Assembly: GCF_001053095.1 (NCBI RefSeq)
Contig: NZ_CGBP01000003.1
Span: forward strand, 186,001 to 250,000
DNA length: 64,000 nt
From: Yersinia similis
Lineage (GTDB): Bacteria; Pseudomonadota; Gammaproteobacteria; Enterobacterales; Enterobacteriaceae
Direction of reading: 5' to 3'
Shown here one piece after another: positions 27,723-36,870 of the stretch. A program made the position numbers and the translations under genes. The notes below the pieces were generated by a model that was given only the letters and a program-made list of their open reading frames with translations, was not told where the DNA came from and did not search any database. Position 1 is the stretch's first letter. Every line of letters begins with the position of its first letter.

Positions 27723-30434
27723 ATGGTGGATGCAGAACCAACCCGTCCGAACCCCGATAGCCTGTTAGCGGTGGCGAATGAAAAACCTCATGGCCGGTTA
27801 AAAGTCTTTTTCGGGGCCTGCGCCGGTGTGGGTAAAACCTACGCCATGCTGCAAGAGGCGCAACGCCTGCGCGCTCAGGGGTTAGATGTACTGGTCGGGG
27901 TGGTGGAAACGCACGGGCGCAGTGAAACTGCCGCCTTACTTGAAGGACTAACCGCCCTTCCCCTGAAACGCATCCACCATCGTAACCGCCAGATACGTGA
28001 ATTTGATTTAGATGCTGCGCTGGTCCGCCGTCCCGCGCTGATCCTAATGGACGAACTGGCGCACAGTAATGCCAATGGCTCCCGGCATCCCAAACGCTGG
28101 CAAGATGTCGAAGAGCTATTGGATGCAGGCATTGATGTGCTGACCACCGTTAATGTGCAGCATTTGGAAAGCCTGAATGACGTGGTTGGCGGTGTGACCG
28201 GTATTCGGGTGCGTGAAACCGTGCCCGACCATATGTTCGACGAAGCCAGCGAAGTAGTTTTAGTCGATTTACCCCCCGATGATCTGCGCCAGCGCCTCAA
28301 TGAAGGAAAAGTGTATATCCCCGGTCAAGCTGAGCGCGCCATCGAACACTTTTTCCGTAAAGGGAATTTAATCGCCCTGCGTGAGTTGGCGCTACGCCGT
28401 ACCGCCGATCGGGTTGATGACCAGATGCGCGCCTTCCGCGATACTCAAGGGCGTGAACGGGTTTGGCATACCCGCGATGCCATTTTGCTGTGTATCGGCC
28501 ACCACGCGGGTAATGAAAAGTTAGTTCGCACCGCTGCCCGGTTGGCCGCCAGATTAGGCTGTATCTGGCATGCGGTCTATGTTGAAACGCCCCGGTTGCA
28601 CGGCCTGCCAGAGGCTAAACGGCGCGCTATCCTGCGCACCCTTAAACTGGCGCAAGAGCTAGGCGCGGAAACCGCCACCTTATCGGACCCTAAAGAAGAA
28701 CAGGCGGTGTTGCGCTACGCCCGCGAGCACAATCTGGGGAAAATCATTATTGGCCGTCGCACCGAGCAACATTGGAAACTGCGAGGCAGCTTTGCCGATC
28801 GCTTAGGTAAACTGGGGCCGGACCTGGATTTAGTGATTATTGCACTAGACGCAGATCCACCAACCAATGTAGCTAAAGAACCAGACTCTCGCCCCTTCAC
28901 TGAAAAGTGGCGTATGCAGTTGCGGGGATATGTCGCCGCTATCGCCCTGTGCGCGCTGATCACTGTACTATCGCTGTGGTTGATACCCAGTTTCGATCAA
29001 GCCAATCTGGTGATGGTTTACTTGTTGGGAGTGGTGATTGTTGCCCTGTTTTATGGCCGCTGGCCTTCAGTGCTGGCGGCGGTGATTAATGTCGCCAGTT
29101 TCGATCTGTTTTTTGTCCAACCGCACTGGTCATTAGCCGTTACCGATGTGCAATATTTGCTGACTTTCGGTGTGATGCTGATTGTCGGTATCGTGGTGGG
29201 GAATCTGACTGCTGGGGTGCGTTATCAGGCTAAAATTGCCCGTTATCGGGAACAGCGGGCCAGACATCTGTATGAAATGTCTCGCGGTTTAAGCCGCGCC
29301 CTGACACCGGAGGATATTGCCAAAACCAGCCGCCATTTCCTTTCGAGCAGTTTTCAGGCCAAAACCAGCCTGCTGCTGCCACAAGAAGATGGTCATTTAC
29401 AGCCAATAATGCCCGATGAAGGAGGCATTCTGTCCGTTGATGACGCCATTGCCCGTTGGAGTTTTGATAAGGGTGCCTCTGCGGGGGCCGGCACCGATAC
29501 CCTGCCGGGCGTGCCCTACCAACTGCTGCCATTGACTGCCGCTCAACAGACCTATGGCGTGCTGGCGATTGAGCCCGCTAACTTACGCCAACTGATGGTG
29601 CCGGAGCAGCAACGGCTGTTGCAAACGTTTACCAGCCTGATTGCCAATGCATTGGAAAGGCTACATCTGGCCCGCAGTGCTGAACTGGCAAAACTGGATG
29701 CTGAACGGGAGCAATTGCGTAATTCGCTGCTGGCGGCATTATCCCATGATTTGCGTACCCCTCTCACCGTGTTATTCGGTCAGGCGGAAATCCTGACGCT
29801 GGATCTGGCCGCTGAAGGTTCGCGCCATGCCCCACAGGCTAACCAAATCCGCCAGCAGGTCTTGAGTACCACCCGGCTGGTGAACAATTTACTGGATATG
29901 GCGCGTATTCAGTCTGGCGGTTTTAATCTACGTAAAGAGTGGCAATCGCTGGAAGAGATTATTGGCAGCGCTCTACATATGCTGGAAACCACATTAAGTC
30001 AGCATCAAATACACGTCGAATTGCCGGATCAAATGGTGTTAATCAATTGCGATGCGAGTTTGCTGGAGCGGGTCTTTATCAACCTCCTGGAAAATGCCCA
30101 TAAATATGCGGGTCACGCCGCATTGTTGGGTATCCGGGCAGAAGTGCAAGGCGAGTGGTTAAATGTGGACGTGTGGGATAATGGCCCCGGAGTCACCATC
30201 GGTCAGGAGGATCTTATTTTTGATAAGTTTTCCCGCGGGAATAAAGAATCTGCCATTCCGGGTGTTGGTTTGGGTTTAGCCATTTGTCGTGCCATTATTG
30301 ATGTCCACGGCGGGCGTATCTGGGTTGAGAAGCGTCAAGAGGGCGGAGCCAGCTTCCGTTTTGTTTTGCCACTGGAAAAAGCACCGGAAATTGATGCCGA
30401 CAATATTGATACTGAAAATAATGATATATCCTGA
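27723..30434 (+). CDS. kdpD: Sensor histidine kinase KdpD
   Basis: KdpD senses low potassium and turgor and phosphorylates KdpE. The 903-residue protein has in order the cytoplasmic KdpD domain with Walker A (GACAGVGKTYAML, about 31-43), a universal-stress-like domain, four membrane helices (about 400-500), a GAF-like region, the HisKA box with the phosphorylated His (AALSHDLRTPL) and the HATPase domain (NLLENAHKYA, DNGPGV, GVGLGLAICRAI). It lies 9 bases after kdpC, so it is probably in the same transcript. Confidence 0.96.
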   Translation: MVDAEPTRPNPDSLLAVANEKPHGRLKVFFGACAGVGKTYAMLQEAQRLRAQGLDVLVGVVETHGRSETAALLEGLTALPLKRIHHRNRQIREFDLDAALVRRPALILMDELAHSNANGSRHPKRWQDVEELLDAGIDVLTTVNVQHLESLNDVVGGVTGIRVRETVPDHMFDEASEVVLVDLPPDDLRQRLNEGKVYIPGQAERAIEHFFRKGNLIALRELALRRTADRVDDQMRAFRDTQGRERVWHTRDAILLCIGHHAGNEKLVRTAARLAARLGCIWHAVYVETPRLHGLPEAKRRAILRTLKLAQELGAETATLSDPKEEQAVLRYAREHNLGKIIIGRRTEQHWKLRGSFADRLGKLGPDLDLVIIALDADPPTNVAKEPDSRPFTEKWRMQLRGYVAAIALCALITVLSLWLIPSFDQANLVMVYLLGVVIVALFYGRWPSVLAAVINVASFDLFFVQPHWSLAVTDVQYLLTFGVMLIVGIVVGNLTAGVRYQAKIARYREQRARHLYEMSRGLSRALTPEDIAKTSRHFLSSSFQAKTSLLLPQEDGHLQPIMPDEGGILSVDDAIARWSFDKGASAGAGTDTLPGVPYQLLPLTAAQQTYGVLAIEPANLRQLMVPEQQRLLQTFTSLIANALERLHLARSAELAKLDAEREQLRNSLLAALSHDLRTPLTVLFGQAEILTLDLAAEGSRHAPQANQIRQQVLSTTRLVNNLLDMARIQSGGFNLRKEWQSLEEIIGSALHMLETTLSQHQIHVELPDQMVLINCDASLLERVFINLLENAHKYAGHAALLGIRAEVQGEWLNVDVWDNGPGVTIGQEDLIFDKFSRGNKESAIPGVGLGLAICRAIIDVHGGRIWVEKRQEGGASFRFVLPLEKAPEIDADNIDTENNDIS

Positions 30435-30447
30435 GGTTGATAACAAA

Positions 30448-30512
30448 ATGGCAGCGGCAGAGAGAATAACGAAGGCAGCCAACGCATCAGCCGCTTGAAA
30501 CATGACGAACAT
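30448..30512. repeat. Partial ERIC repeat directly after kdpD
   Basis: This stretch ends GAAGGCAGCCAACGCATCAGCCGCTTGAAACATGACG, matching the right half of the two complete copies that follow. Its left half is missing. Confidence 0.65.
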
Positions 30513-30636
30513 TACTCTAAATAATTCAAGTTGCGGGAAGGCGGCAACGGAGAGAATCCCCGGGAGCTTACATCAGTAAGTGACCGGGGTGAGCGAAGGC
30601 AGCCAACGCATCAGCAGCTTGGAGCATGACAAACAT
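30513..30636. repeat. ERIC element, copy A, between kdpD and kdpE
   Basis: The unit begins TACTCTAAATAATTCAAGTT and contains GAGAATCCCCGGGAGCTTACAT and AAGTGACCGGGGTGAGCG at its centre, which are the two conserved ERIC primer regions. It is nearly identical to the adjacent copy, 124 bases further on. Confidence 0.85.
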
Positions 30637-30760
30637 TACTCTAAATAATTCGAGTTGCGGGAAGGCGGCAACGGAGAGAATCCCCGGGAGCTTACATCAG
30701 TAAGTGACCGGGGTGAGCGAAGGCAGCCAACGCATCAGCCGCTTGAAGTATGACGAGTAA
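30637..30760. repeat. ERIC element, copy B, between kdpD and kdpE
   Basis: This second tandem copy ends ...CGCTTGAAGTATGACGAGTA about 14 bases before the kdpE ribosome binding site. In RNA each copy can fold into a long stem-loop, so the kdpD-kdpE junction of the transcript would be heavily structured. Confidence 0.85.
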
Positions 30761-30784
30761 GTATGACGAGCAAAAGGAGAACAG

Positions 30785-31471
30785 ATTATATCCCCGACAA
30801 ACATCCTCATTGTAGAAGACGAAAAAGAGATCCGGCGCTTTGTGCGTATTGCGCTGGAGAGTGAGGGCTGGCGAGTATTTGAAAGTGAGACGTTACAACG
30901 GGGTCTCATTGAAGCCGGTACCCGTAAGCCTGATTTGATCATTCTGGATTTGGGGCTGCCGGATGGCGATGGCCTGAACTATATTCAAGATCTGCGCCAG
31001 TGGAGCGCTATCCCAATCATTGTGCTATCCGCCCGTAACAATGAAGAGGACAAAGTTGCCGCACTGGATGCCGGAGCTGATGACTATTTGAGTAAACCTT
31101 TTGGTATCAGCGAATTACTCGCTCGGGTACGCGTGGCCTTACGTCGCCACAGCGGAGCCAGTCAGGAAAGCCCGTTAGTGAATTTTGCCGATATCAGCGT
31201 CGATTTGATCAACCGCCAGGTCACCCGTGCGGATGAAAATCTTCACCTGACACCCATTGAATTTCGTCTGCTTGCGGCACTGCTGGCCAATGCCGGTAAG
31301 GTCATTACTCAGCGCCAGCTATTGAATCAGGTTTGGGGGCCGAATTATGTCGAACACAGCCATTACCTACGCATTTACATGGGGCATTTACGCCAGAAAT
31401 TAGAAGCCGACCCCACCCGTCCTAAACACCTGTTAACGGAAACCGGTGTTGGCTATCGTTTTATTCCCTAA
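30785..31471 (+). CDS. kdpE: Response regulator KdpE, probable non-ATG start
   Basis: KdpE is the OmpR-type regulator that, when phosphorylated by KdpD, activates kdpFABC. The receiver domain begins TNILIVEDEKEIRRF and the phosphorylated Asp lies in LIILDLGLPDGDG; the winged-helix domain ends YMGHLRQKLEADP...GVGYRFIP. No ATG, GTG or TTG exists between an in-frame stop (30764-30766) and the conserved TNILIVEDE. A strong AAGGAG (30774-30779) precedes ATT 30785 (5-base spacing) and ATA 30788 (8-base spacing), so one of these is the likely start. The first GTG, 30842, would remove the first 18 or so residues including the acidic pocket. Confidence 0.9.
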   Translation: MISPTNILIVEDEKEIRRFVRIALESEGWRVFESETLQRGLIEAGTRKPDLIILDLGLPDGDGLNYIQDLRQWSAIPIIVLSARNNEEDKVAALDAGADDYLSKPFGISELLARVRVALRRHSGASQESPLVNFADISVDLINRQVTRADENLHLTPIEFRLLAALLANAGKVITQRQLLNQVWGPNYVEHSHYLRIYMGHLRQKLEADPTRPKHLLTETGVGYRFIP

Positions 31472-31565
31472 GTTTTTTTCAACGCCAGATTGCTGATTAA
31501 GGCTAGGAAAATGAAACTCAGCGGCGTAGCATCCTATTTTTGAATGCTAATAGGTCTTATTTGTT

Positions 31566-31994
31566 ATGAGCACTTGGTTAATTTACGCCCTGCTATCTGC
31601 CTTGAGTGCCTCGCTGGTGGCAATCTTCGGTAAGATCGGTCTGCAGCATTTAGATGCCAATACCGCCACCGCCGTACGTGCGGTGGTAATGGCGCTATTT
31701 TTAGTCGGCGTGGTCGTGGTTCAGGGGAAATTTAATCTGGTTGGTACCGTGCTGGCCGATAAAAAAGCACTGCTGTTTATCGTACTGAGTGGCGTTACAG
31801 GTGCTTTATCCTGGCTGTTCTACTTTATGGCCATTAAAAATGGCACGGTTTCGCAAGTGGCTCCCATTGATAAACTCAGTGTGGTGTTTGCCGTGCTCTT
31901 GGCGTTTATTCTGTTTGGCGAAAAAATCTCATTAGTTGCCGGGCTAGGCGTAGCACTGATTACTGCCGGCGCATTGATGGTGGCTCTGGGGTAA
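31566..31994 (+). CDS. EamA/DMT half-size transporter
   Basis: This 142-residue membrane protein consists of one EamA repeat of five hydrophobic helices. The typical features are the conserved start LIYALLSALSASLVAIFGKIG and the helix KLSVVFAVLLAFILFGEKIS. Half-size members act as dimers and export or import small metabolites; the substrate cannot be told. It follows kdpE by 94 bases in the same direction but is probably not part of the kdp system. Confidence 0.88.
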   Translation: MSTWLIYALLSALSASLVAIFGKIGLQHLDANTATAVRAVVMALFLVGVVVVQGKFNLVGTVLADKKALLFIVLSGVTGALSWLFYFMAIKNGTVSQVAPIDKLSVVFAVLLAFILFGEKISLVAGLGVALITAGALMVALG

Positions 31995-32058
31995 TACCCT
32001 CCCCAAAAAACATAATTAATTAAAACCCCGCCCCATTGATATTATTGAATTAATCTTA

Positions 32059-32085
32059 GATGACCGCCTAAACGGTCATTTTGAG
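32059..32085. terminator. Hairpin GACCGCCTAAACGGTC downstream of the toxin-immunity pair
   Basis: GACCG-CCTAAA-CGGTC followed by ATTTT reads as a weak terminator for rightward transcription. A near copy (ACCGCCTGAGCGGT) sits at 33054-33072 in the same relation to the second immunity gene, suggesting that the two cassettes share an origin. Confidence 0.5.
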
Positions 32086-32099
32086 TGAATTTATGTCCT

Positions 32100-32486
32100 T
32101 TAAATTACAGACACATCATCAACTAAACCAACTTCCCATTCAGTACTATCAACAAACTTTATTAATGCCAGACAATGAGTAAAATCACCGCGGTCTATAG
32201 CGTCGTATAAGACAGGTTCAGTCACTGCGGCTATAAGACAATCAGTCATATCAACCAATGACGCAGACAACGTCTTTAACTCTTGCCAACTGAGTGGAAA
32301 TCCATATTCTTCTAATAAAACAAGATGTTCAAAATCAGGCATAGATAAATCATTTGGTGCTTCACCTATTCCAGTGAATTCATATACACACCATACCCAG
32401 TCATTCTCAGGTACCATTTTTAATAAATCATCTAGCTTCGTTTTTTCACTATCCTCTGAAAAAACCCTACCTTTAATTACGTTCAT
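32100..32486 (-). CDS. Putative immunity protein to the type 24 toxin
   Basis: The 128-residue acidic protein has no signal peptide or membrane helix and no recognised family motif. It begins 4 bases inside the toxin stop (ATGA overlap), the typical arrangement of a cognate immunity gene. The acidic charge (for example EDSEKTKLDDLLKMVPENDW) suits binding to a basic toxin. The function is inferred from position only. Confidence 0.65.
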   Translation of the reverse strand: MNVIKGRVFSEDSEKTKLDDLLKMVPENDWVWCVYEFTGIGEAPNDLSMPDFEHLVLLEEYGFPLSWQELKTLSASLVDMTDCLIAAVTEPVLYDAIDRGDFTHCLALIKFVDSTEWEVGLVDDVSVI

Positions 32487-32872
32487 TTTGGCATCTCCAA
32501 TTCAACAGCCGGTCCATGCTGTAAAGTTCCCCCAGAAGGATTTGGGGTGTAACTGTGCTGGTGTGGGTTTGGATGCCCATCGGGACGACCATGATCGGTA
32601 AAATCAATATCCCTTTTAGGTACAAGAATTCCATTTCCATCGTATCCCCACTCCCTCGCTTGTGTGTAAGAGCCTTTACGTCCTGATTTAGTTCCTATTT
32701 GTGTATGAGGAAGGTCTACATCAGGAATAGCATTACCGAATTTATCACGAGGCAATGCTCTCTCAGGTCTATAGCTACCAAATTTATTTTTAGATATTTC
32801 TTTTAATTTTTCTATTTGTTTTAATGCGCTAGCATTACCACACCACCGGCGGCGAGAAGACGACCCGCGGCC
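32483..32872 (-). pseudogene. Polymorphic toxin type 24 C-terminal domain, orphan
   Basis: The last 90 residues (ALPRDKFGNAIPDVDLPHTQ ... GRPDGHPNPHQHSYTPNPSGG) match the type 24 polymorphic toxin domain as I remember it, with a conserved DFTDHG.P..H.NPHQH core. The frame stays open back to about 32872 (WCGNASALKQIEKLKEISK...) but has no ATG and no ribosome binding site; the only candidate start nearby is a TTG at 32755. Upstream, another frame encodes SKAAGRLLAAGGVVMLAH, so a frameshift has probably cut the delivery part from the toxin tip. The fragment looks like a displaced C-terminal cassette of a larger secreted toxin (CdiA, Rhs or similar). Confidence 0.7.
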
Positions 32873-32935
32873 TTACTATTGATGGGAAGAGATGCCTTTG
32901 GCGTTAATGAGTCAGGTGCTGAAGTCGTTCAGAAG
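32825..32935 (-). pseudogene. Remnant of the upstream part of a polymorphic toxin
   Basis: In a frame offset from the toxin tip, residues TSAPDSLTPKASLPINSKAA followed by GRLLAAGGVVMLAH run up to a stop near 32825. The overlap with the toxin frame is what a single frameshift would leave. No family is claimed for this piece. Confidence 0.4.
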
Positions 32936-33116
32936 AAATTAAATCGCCCTATTTTCCGGTATTTCTCTCACTAAATTTACCAAGTGAAAAACTCAACATT
33001 ATTCATTAAAACTATGCACTATTGCCGTTATTAAATAAATTCCCACTTATAGATAACCGCCTGAGCGGTCATTTTTAATTGCGCCAAATCATGCAAGATA
33101 GTTTATATTTTTAGCA

Positions 33117-33359
33117 TTAAGCCTCTTCAGATAATTCCTTGATGATATTTTTCTTGGATTGCTCAACAAGAGATAAAAATTCTTGTAGTTCAAAATCCCA
33201 TATTCCACCATTAGGACAAGAGAAAATTTCTATGCGAGGGCCAATGCCTGGTTCATTTGATATCTCAGCAACTTGATCAGTCCCACAGTAGATTTCATAA
33301 ACAACATTCTCTCTATCCTGCACACTTGCTATTTGAGCCGTTAATTTTGTATTTATCAT
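33117..33359 (-). CDS. Second putative immunity protein
   Basis: The 80-residue acidic protein has no membrane segment and no recognised family. Its ATG overlaps by 4 bases the end of a decayed upstream reading frame (33356-33515), mirroring the toxin-immunity overlap at 32483-32486. It is therefore interpreted as the immunity gene left behind after its toxin decayed. An intact orphan immunity gene could still protect against toxin from other strains; this is inference. Confidence 0.55.
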   Translation of the reverse strand: MINTKLTAQIASVQDRENVVYEIYCGTDQVAEISNEPGIGPRIEIFSCPNGGIWDFELQEFLSLVEQSKKNIIKELSEEA

Positions 33360-33515
33360 CTTGGAGGCTCCAAAAAACCGATAAGTTTATCACTAGCATC
33401 ATCACGTAATCCGCGACCAAGCCGCATTAGCACTGATGATACGTTCGTACTCTTCGGGTGCCAGATTATCTTTTGAGAGCCAGTACAGGTCGTTTCCAGG
33501 CAGACTTAAACTCAT
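33356..33515 (-). pseudogene. Decayed C-terminal tip of a second toxin
   Basis: From ATG 33515 one frame encodes SLSLPGNDLYWLSKDNLAPE ... ANAAWSR and stops at 33402. A second frame, offset at the TCGCGG junction, continues GRGLRDDASDKLIGFLEPPR and ends at 33356 with ATGA overlapping the immunity gene. The two halves join sensibly (AAWSRGLRDD), so a small insertion or deletion has broken the gene. The toxin type is not recognised. Confidence 0.55.
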
Positions 33516-33651
33516 TCCAAATCCTTATGGCGTTAACGTTCAAAATACAACCATACATTAAATATGGAATTGGCATCCAATAAAATAACCCTAGACAGGA
33601 GTGCAGTGGCGATATTGAGTCAAAGATAACGGATTAAGAAAAATATATAAA

Positions 33652-33681
33652 AAATCCGGCAACAGAGCCTGTGCCGGATTT
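33652..33681 (-). terminator. Rho-independent terminator of pgm
   Basis: On the leftward strand AAATCCGGCA-N10-TGCCGGATTT is followed by further T residues, about 50 bases past the pgm stop. Confidence 0.85.
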
Positions 33682-33732
33682 ATCGAGTACCAAGATTACA
33701 CCTTTGGCTTTTAAAGACAGGAATATCCCCGC

Positions 33733-35376
33733 TTATTTCGCCTCAGCCAGCACTTCGCTGACAATCTCTACGGCTTCTTGTTCTATCTTTTCGCGGTGCT
33801 CCGCGCCAAGGAAACTTTCACAGTAAATTTTGTACGCTTCTTCAGTGCCTGATGGGCGGGCGGCAAACCAGCCGTTATCGGTCATCACTTTCAAGCCACC
33901 AATTGATGCACCATTCCCTGGGGCATTGGTTAAACGGGCAGTGATCGGATCACCAGCCAGTGTATTGGCTTTCACCATTTCAGGCGACAATCTGGACAAA
34001 GCATTTTTCTGCGCCTGCGTTGCCGGAGCCTGAATACGGTTATAACTTGGCGCACCAAAGCGTTGTGCTAAATCATCATAGTGACGTTGTGGATCCTTAC
34101 CGGTCACCGCCGTAATTTCTGCCGCCAACAGACACATGATAATGCCGTCTTTATCGGTCGACCACGGCGTGCCATTAAAGCGCAGGAAAGAAGCCCCGGC
34201 ACTCTCTTCACCACCAAAACCAAAACTGCCGTCGTGTAAACCATCAACAAACCACTTAAAGCCAACGGGGACTTCCACCAGCTTGCGGCCCAAATCAGCC
34301 ACAACCCGATCAATCATCGCACTGGAAACCAATGTTTTACCGACTGCCACCCCCGCCCCCCATTGTGGACGATGCTGGAACAGATAATTAATAGATACCG
34401 CGAGATAATGATTCGGATTCATCAACCCGGCTGGGATCACAATGCCATGACGGTCGTAATCTGGATCATTAGCAAAAGCTAAATCAAATTTATCGCGCAG
34501 TGCCAACAAACCAGCCATCGCCGACTCTGAAGAGCAATCCATACGGATCACACCATCGTGGTCAAGATGCATAAAACGGAATGTCTGATCGATGGCATTA
34601 TTGACCAACGTCAAATCCAGCTTGTAATGCTCAGCAATGCGCTGCCAATAGGCGATACCGGAGCCGCCAAGCGGATCCACACCGAGCTTCAGCCCTGCTT
34701 GTTGAATGGCGGGAATATCAACGACATCCACCAAACCTTCAACATAAGGTTGGAGCAAATCCTGCTCACGCAGATGATTGCCCTGCCAGGCTTTATCCAA
34801 TGTTTGACGCTTAACGCCCTTTAAATTCTGGCTGAGTAACTGATTAGCCCGCTTTTCAATCACGGAGGTCAGATTAGTATCTGCTGGGCCACCATTCGGC
34901 GGGTTGTACTTAATGCCACCGTCTTCCGGTGGGTTGTGGGATGGCGTAATGACGATACCATCCGCCAGCGCTTTACTCTGGGCGTTATGACAAAGAATGA
35001 CATGGGAAATGGCCGGTGTTGGCGTAAAACCATTATCTTGCTGTACGACAACATCGACACCATTCGCCGTCAACACTTCCAGCACCGAAATAAAGGCTGG
35101 CTCGGATAGCGCATGGGTATCTTTACCCACATAGCATGGGCCGCTGATACCGTGTTGATGACGAACTTCAGCTATCGCCTGCGCGATAGCAAGAATATGA
35201 GCTTCATTAAAACTGTGGCGCACTGAACTACCACGGTGGCCGGAAGTACCAAATTTAACTGCATGAGCGGGGTCTTCAGCGTCTGGCCGCAACACATAAT
35301 ATTGCGATGTCAGCTGAGCTACGTTAATTAAATCGCTTTGCTGAGCAGGTTGCCCAGCCCGAGGGTGATTCGCCAC
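33733..35376 (-). CDS. pgm: Phosphoglucomutase (alpha-D-glucose phosphate-specific)
   Basis: Pgm interconverts glucose 1-phosphate and glucose 6-phosphate. The 547-residue protein has the phosphoserine loop [12 protein letters not shown], the metal-binding DPDYDRHGI, the sugar-binding GGEESAGAS and the phosphate-binding [10 protein letters not shown]. Start GTG 35376 ([15 protein letters not shown]) is preferred to GTG 35382, because TAGGAG lies 8 bases before it and only 2 before the other; E. coli Pgm begins at the equivalent residue. It follows seqA, as in E. coli. Confidence 0.96.
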   Translation of the reverse strand: MANHPRAGQPAQQSDLINVAQLTSQYYVLRPDAEDPAHAVKFGTSGHRGSSVRHSFNEAHILAIAQAIAEVRHQHGISGPCYVGKDTHALSEPAFISVLEVLTANGVDVVVQQDNGFTPTPAISHVILCHNAQSKALADGIVITPSHNPPEDGGIKYNPPNGGPADTNLTSVIEKRANQLLSQNLKGVKRQTLDKAWQGNHLREQDLLQPYVEGLVDVVDIPAIQQAGLKLGVDPLGGSGIAYWQRIAEHYKLDLTLVNNAIDQTFRFMHLDHDGVIRMDCSSESAMAGLLALRDKFDLAFANDPDYDRHGIVIPAGLMNPNHYLAVSINYLFQHRPQWGAGVAVGKTLVSSAMIDRVVADLGRKLVEVPVGFKWFVDGLHDGSFGFGGEESAGASFLRFNGTPWSTDKDGIIMCLLAAEITAVTGKDPQRHYDDLAQRFGAPSYNRIQAPATQAQKNALSRLSPEMVKANTLAGDPITARLTNAPGNGASIGGLKVMTDNGWFAARPSGTEEAYKIYCESFLGAEHREKIEQEAVEIVSEVLAEAK

Positions 35377-35448
35377 AGTCACTACTCCTATACACTTCCT
35401 CAGTAAGGGGGTTACCGTTGACTGAGAAAGAGGATGGTTTCAATGAAA

Positions 35449-35976
35449 TCAGATAGTTCCGCACACTTTGTCAGTCAACTCCGGCGGGAACTGCATTGCC
35501 AGCATGATGTGCTGTACCATACTGCGCTTACGCTCAGTATTAGTATTGGTGATAACCCAGAATGGCGTACCTGGCACATGCTTGGGTTTGGTATGCGTCC
35601 CGTGTTGCAGCAATGTCTGTTGATCACCGGCAAAGTAGACTCGGGTACGACCATGTAAAGATTCAGTTGCCTCAGTAAAAGCCTGCGCATCTAAGGTATA
35701 TAAGGTCGATAACACCAACATAAAGCGGTTAACCGCCCTACTCTGTTCTGCATACTCATCGGACAGCAGTAACTCACGTACTGCACGAACCCGATCCCGT
35801 GGGGCTGGCTGGGCAGTCACTTTCACAGCGGCACCGCTGACAGGAAGTTCCGCCACCGGTTGACCAGCAGTAAACTTCAGCATACGCCGTAAGATATCAG
35901 ACGCGCTCTCGCCAATGTGCTGCGTATGACTGGCGATATAGCGATAAAGTTCTTCGTCGAGTTCAATAGTTTTCAT
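35449..35976 (-). CDS. seqA: Replication initiation negative regulator SeqA
   Basis: SeqA binds hemimethylated GATC sites, sequesters oriC after initiation and organises new DNA. The 175-residue protein has the N-terminal oligomerisation segment MKTIELDEELYRYIASHT and the C-terminal DNA-binding domain (HVPGTPFWVITNTNTERKR). ATG 35976 is taken because the family begins MKTIE; the frame to 35991 adds five unconserved residues. It is upstream of pgm in the same direction, the conserved arrangement. Confidence 0.96.
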   Translation of the reverse strand: MKTIELDEELYRYIASHTQHIGESASDILRRMLKFTAGQPVAELPVSGAAVKVTAQPAPRDRVRAVRELLLSDEYAEQSRAVNRFMLVLSTLYTLDAQAFTEATESLHGRTRVYFAGDQQTLLQHGTHTKPKHVPGTPFWVITNTNTERKRSMVQHIMLAMQFPPELTDKVCGTI

Positions 35977-36469
35977 CTTTATCCAAAACAATAATGCAGT
36001 TGATTTTTATAGTGTTTTTATAACAATCAAAGAAAAGTTTAATTTTGACCTACATTTTTTCAACCATCTGGTTTTACGGTATTTCATTACTTTCGGTTAG
36101 ATTAACAGACTCTAGAGGGTCATCCAACTTTCCCCGCCATGACTTTGTATCGTCACCACAATGATGCCCGGCTACCCCAGGCCTCAATGTCGTCTCAATG
36201 ACCACATTGGGCTTCTCTATGAGCGGGCCGATATCGCTGAGTGGCAGACAAATAAACGCGAGGAGGAACGAGAGCATCACAATTATGCAAATTGACACTA
36301 ACACATTGATTGGTAATCACTATTATTTAGATAAAGGAAGATGTACCACAGTTATTTAAGCGGGATCTATTTTTTCAAGAAAAACGCTGAAGGTGATTAC
36401 TTTTTGTCTTTCGATCAATAATACTCAACGACTCAATATTATAACTAAATGAGAATGAAGGGATAAAAC
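35977..36469. other. Intergenic region between seqA and the lprI-like gene
   Basis: No supported gene is seen. A leftward frame at 36074-36304 (76 residues) starts with a hydrophobic segment but has no recognisable homology and a low-complexity tail. The opposite strand reads as broken fragments. In E. coli ybfF lies here, divergent from seqA; no trace of it was recognised. Confidence 0.45.
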
Positions 36470-36838
36470 GTGGTGAAACAGTTTACATCAGGACTCATAA
36501 TTTCAACATTTTTCCTGGCAGTGCCAGGCTATGCAGCCAGTTTTGACTGCAACAAAGCAAAAGGCTATGTAGAGACATCAATCTGTACTAACCCTGTTCT
36601 TTCTAAACTGGATGATACACTTCTCAGCGTTTATGCTAAGGCGCAGGCTGCAGCACCTGACCAAGAAATCAATATTCGCAATGAACAGCGTGAATGGCTA
36701 AAGAACTCACGTAATACTCTCACGAGTGAAGATGCCTTGATTTTGTCGTACGAGTCCCGGATTGCGCAGCTTTCGAAAGCGAATGTTTCGATTCCAGCAT
36801 CGGCTGCATCTGAAGCCCCGGTATCGACGCCAGACTGA
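36470..36838 (+). CDS. LprI/DUF1311 family secreted protein
   Basis: The 122-residue protein has a signal peptide (FTSGLIISTFFLAVPGYA, cleavage near residue 23) followed by the LprI domain: DCNKAKGYVETSICTNPVLSKLD with two conserved Cys, and the later NEQREWLKNSRNTL. LprI-domain proteins bind and inhibit lysozyme in some bacteria, so a periplasmic or envelope role is likely. The start is GTG 36470 or 36473. A strong terminator follows. Confidence 0.85.
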   Translation: MVKQFTSGLIISTFFLAVPGYAASFDCNKAKGYVETSICTNPVLSKLDDTLLSVYAKAQAAAPDQEINIRNEQREWLKNSRNTLTSEDALILSYESRIAQLSKANVSIPASAASEAPVSTPD

Positions 36839-36870
36839 ATCCTATCAATCTGTCGATTTCTCTCGATGAG

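Noticed and set aside
36074..36304. 76-codon - strand frame with hydrophobic start
   Set aside because: No ribosome binding site or family resemblance, and the tail looks random. It could be a small membrane protein but cannot be supported.
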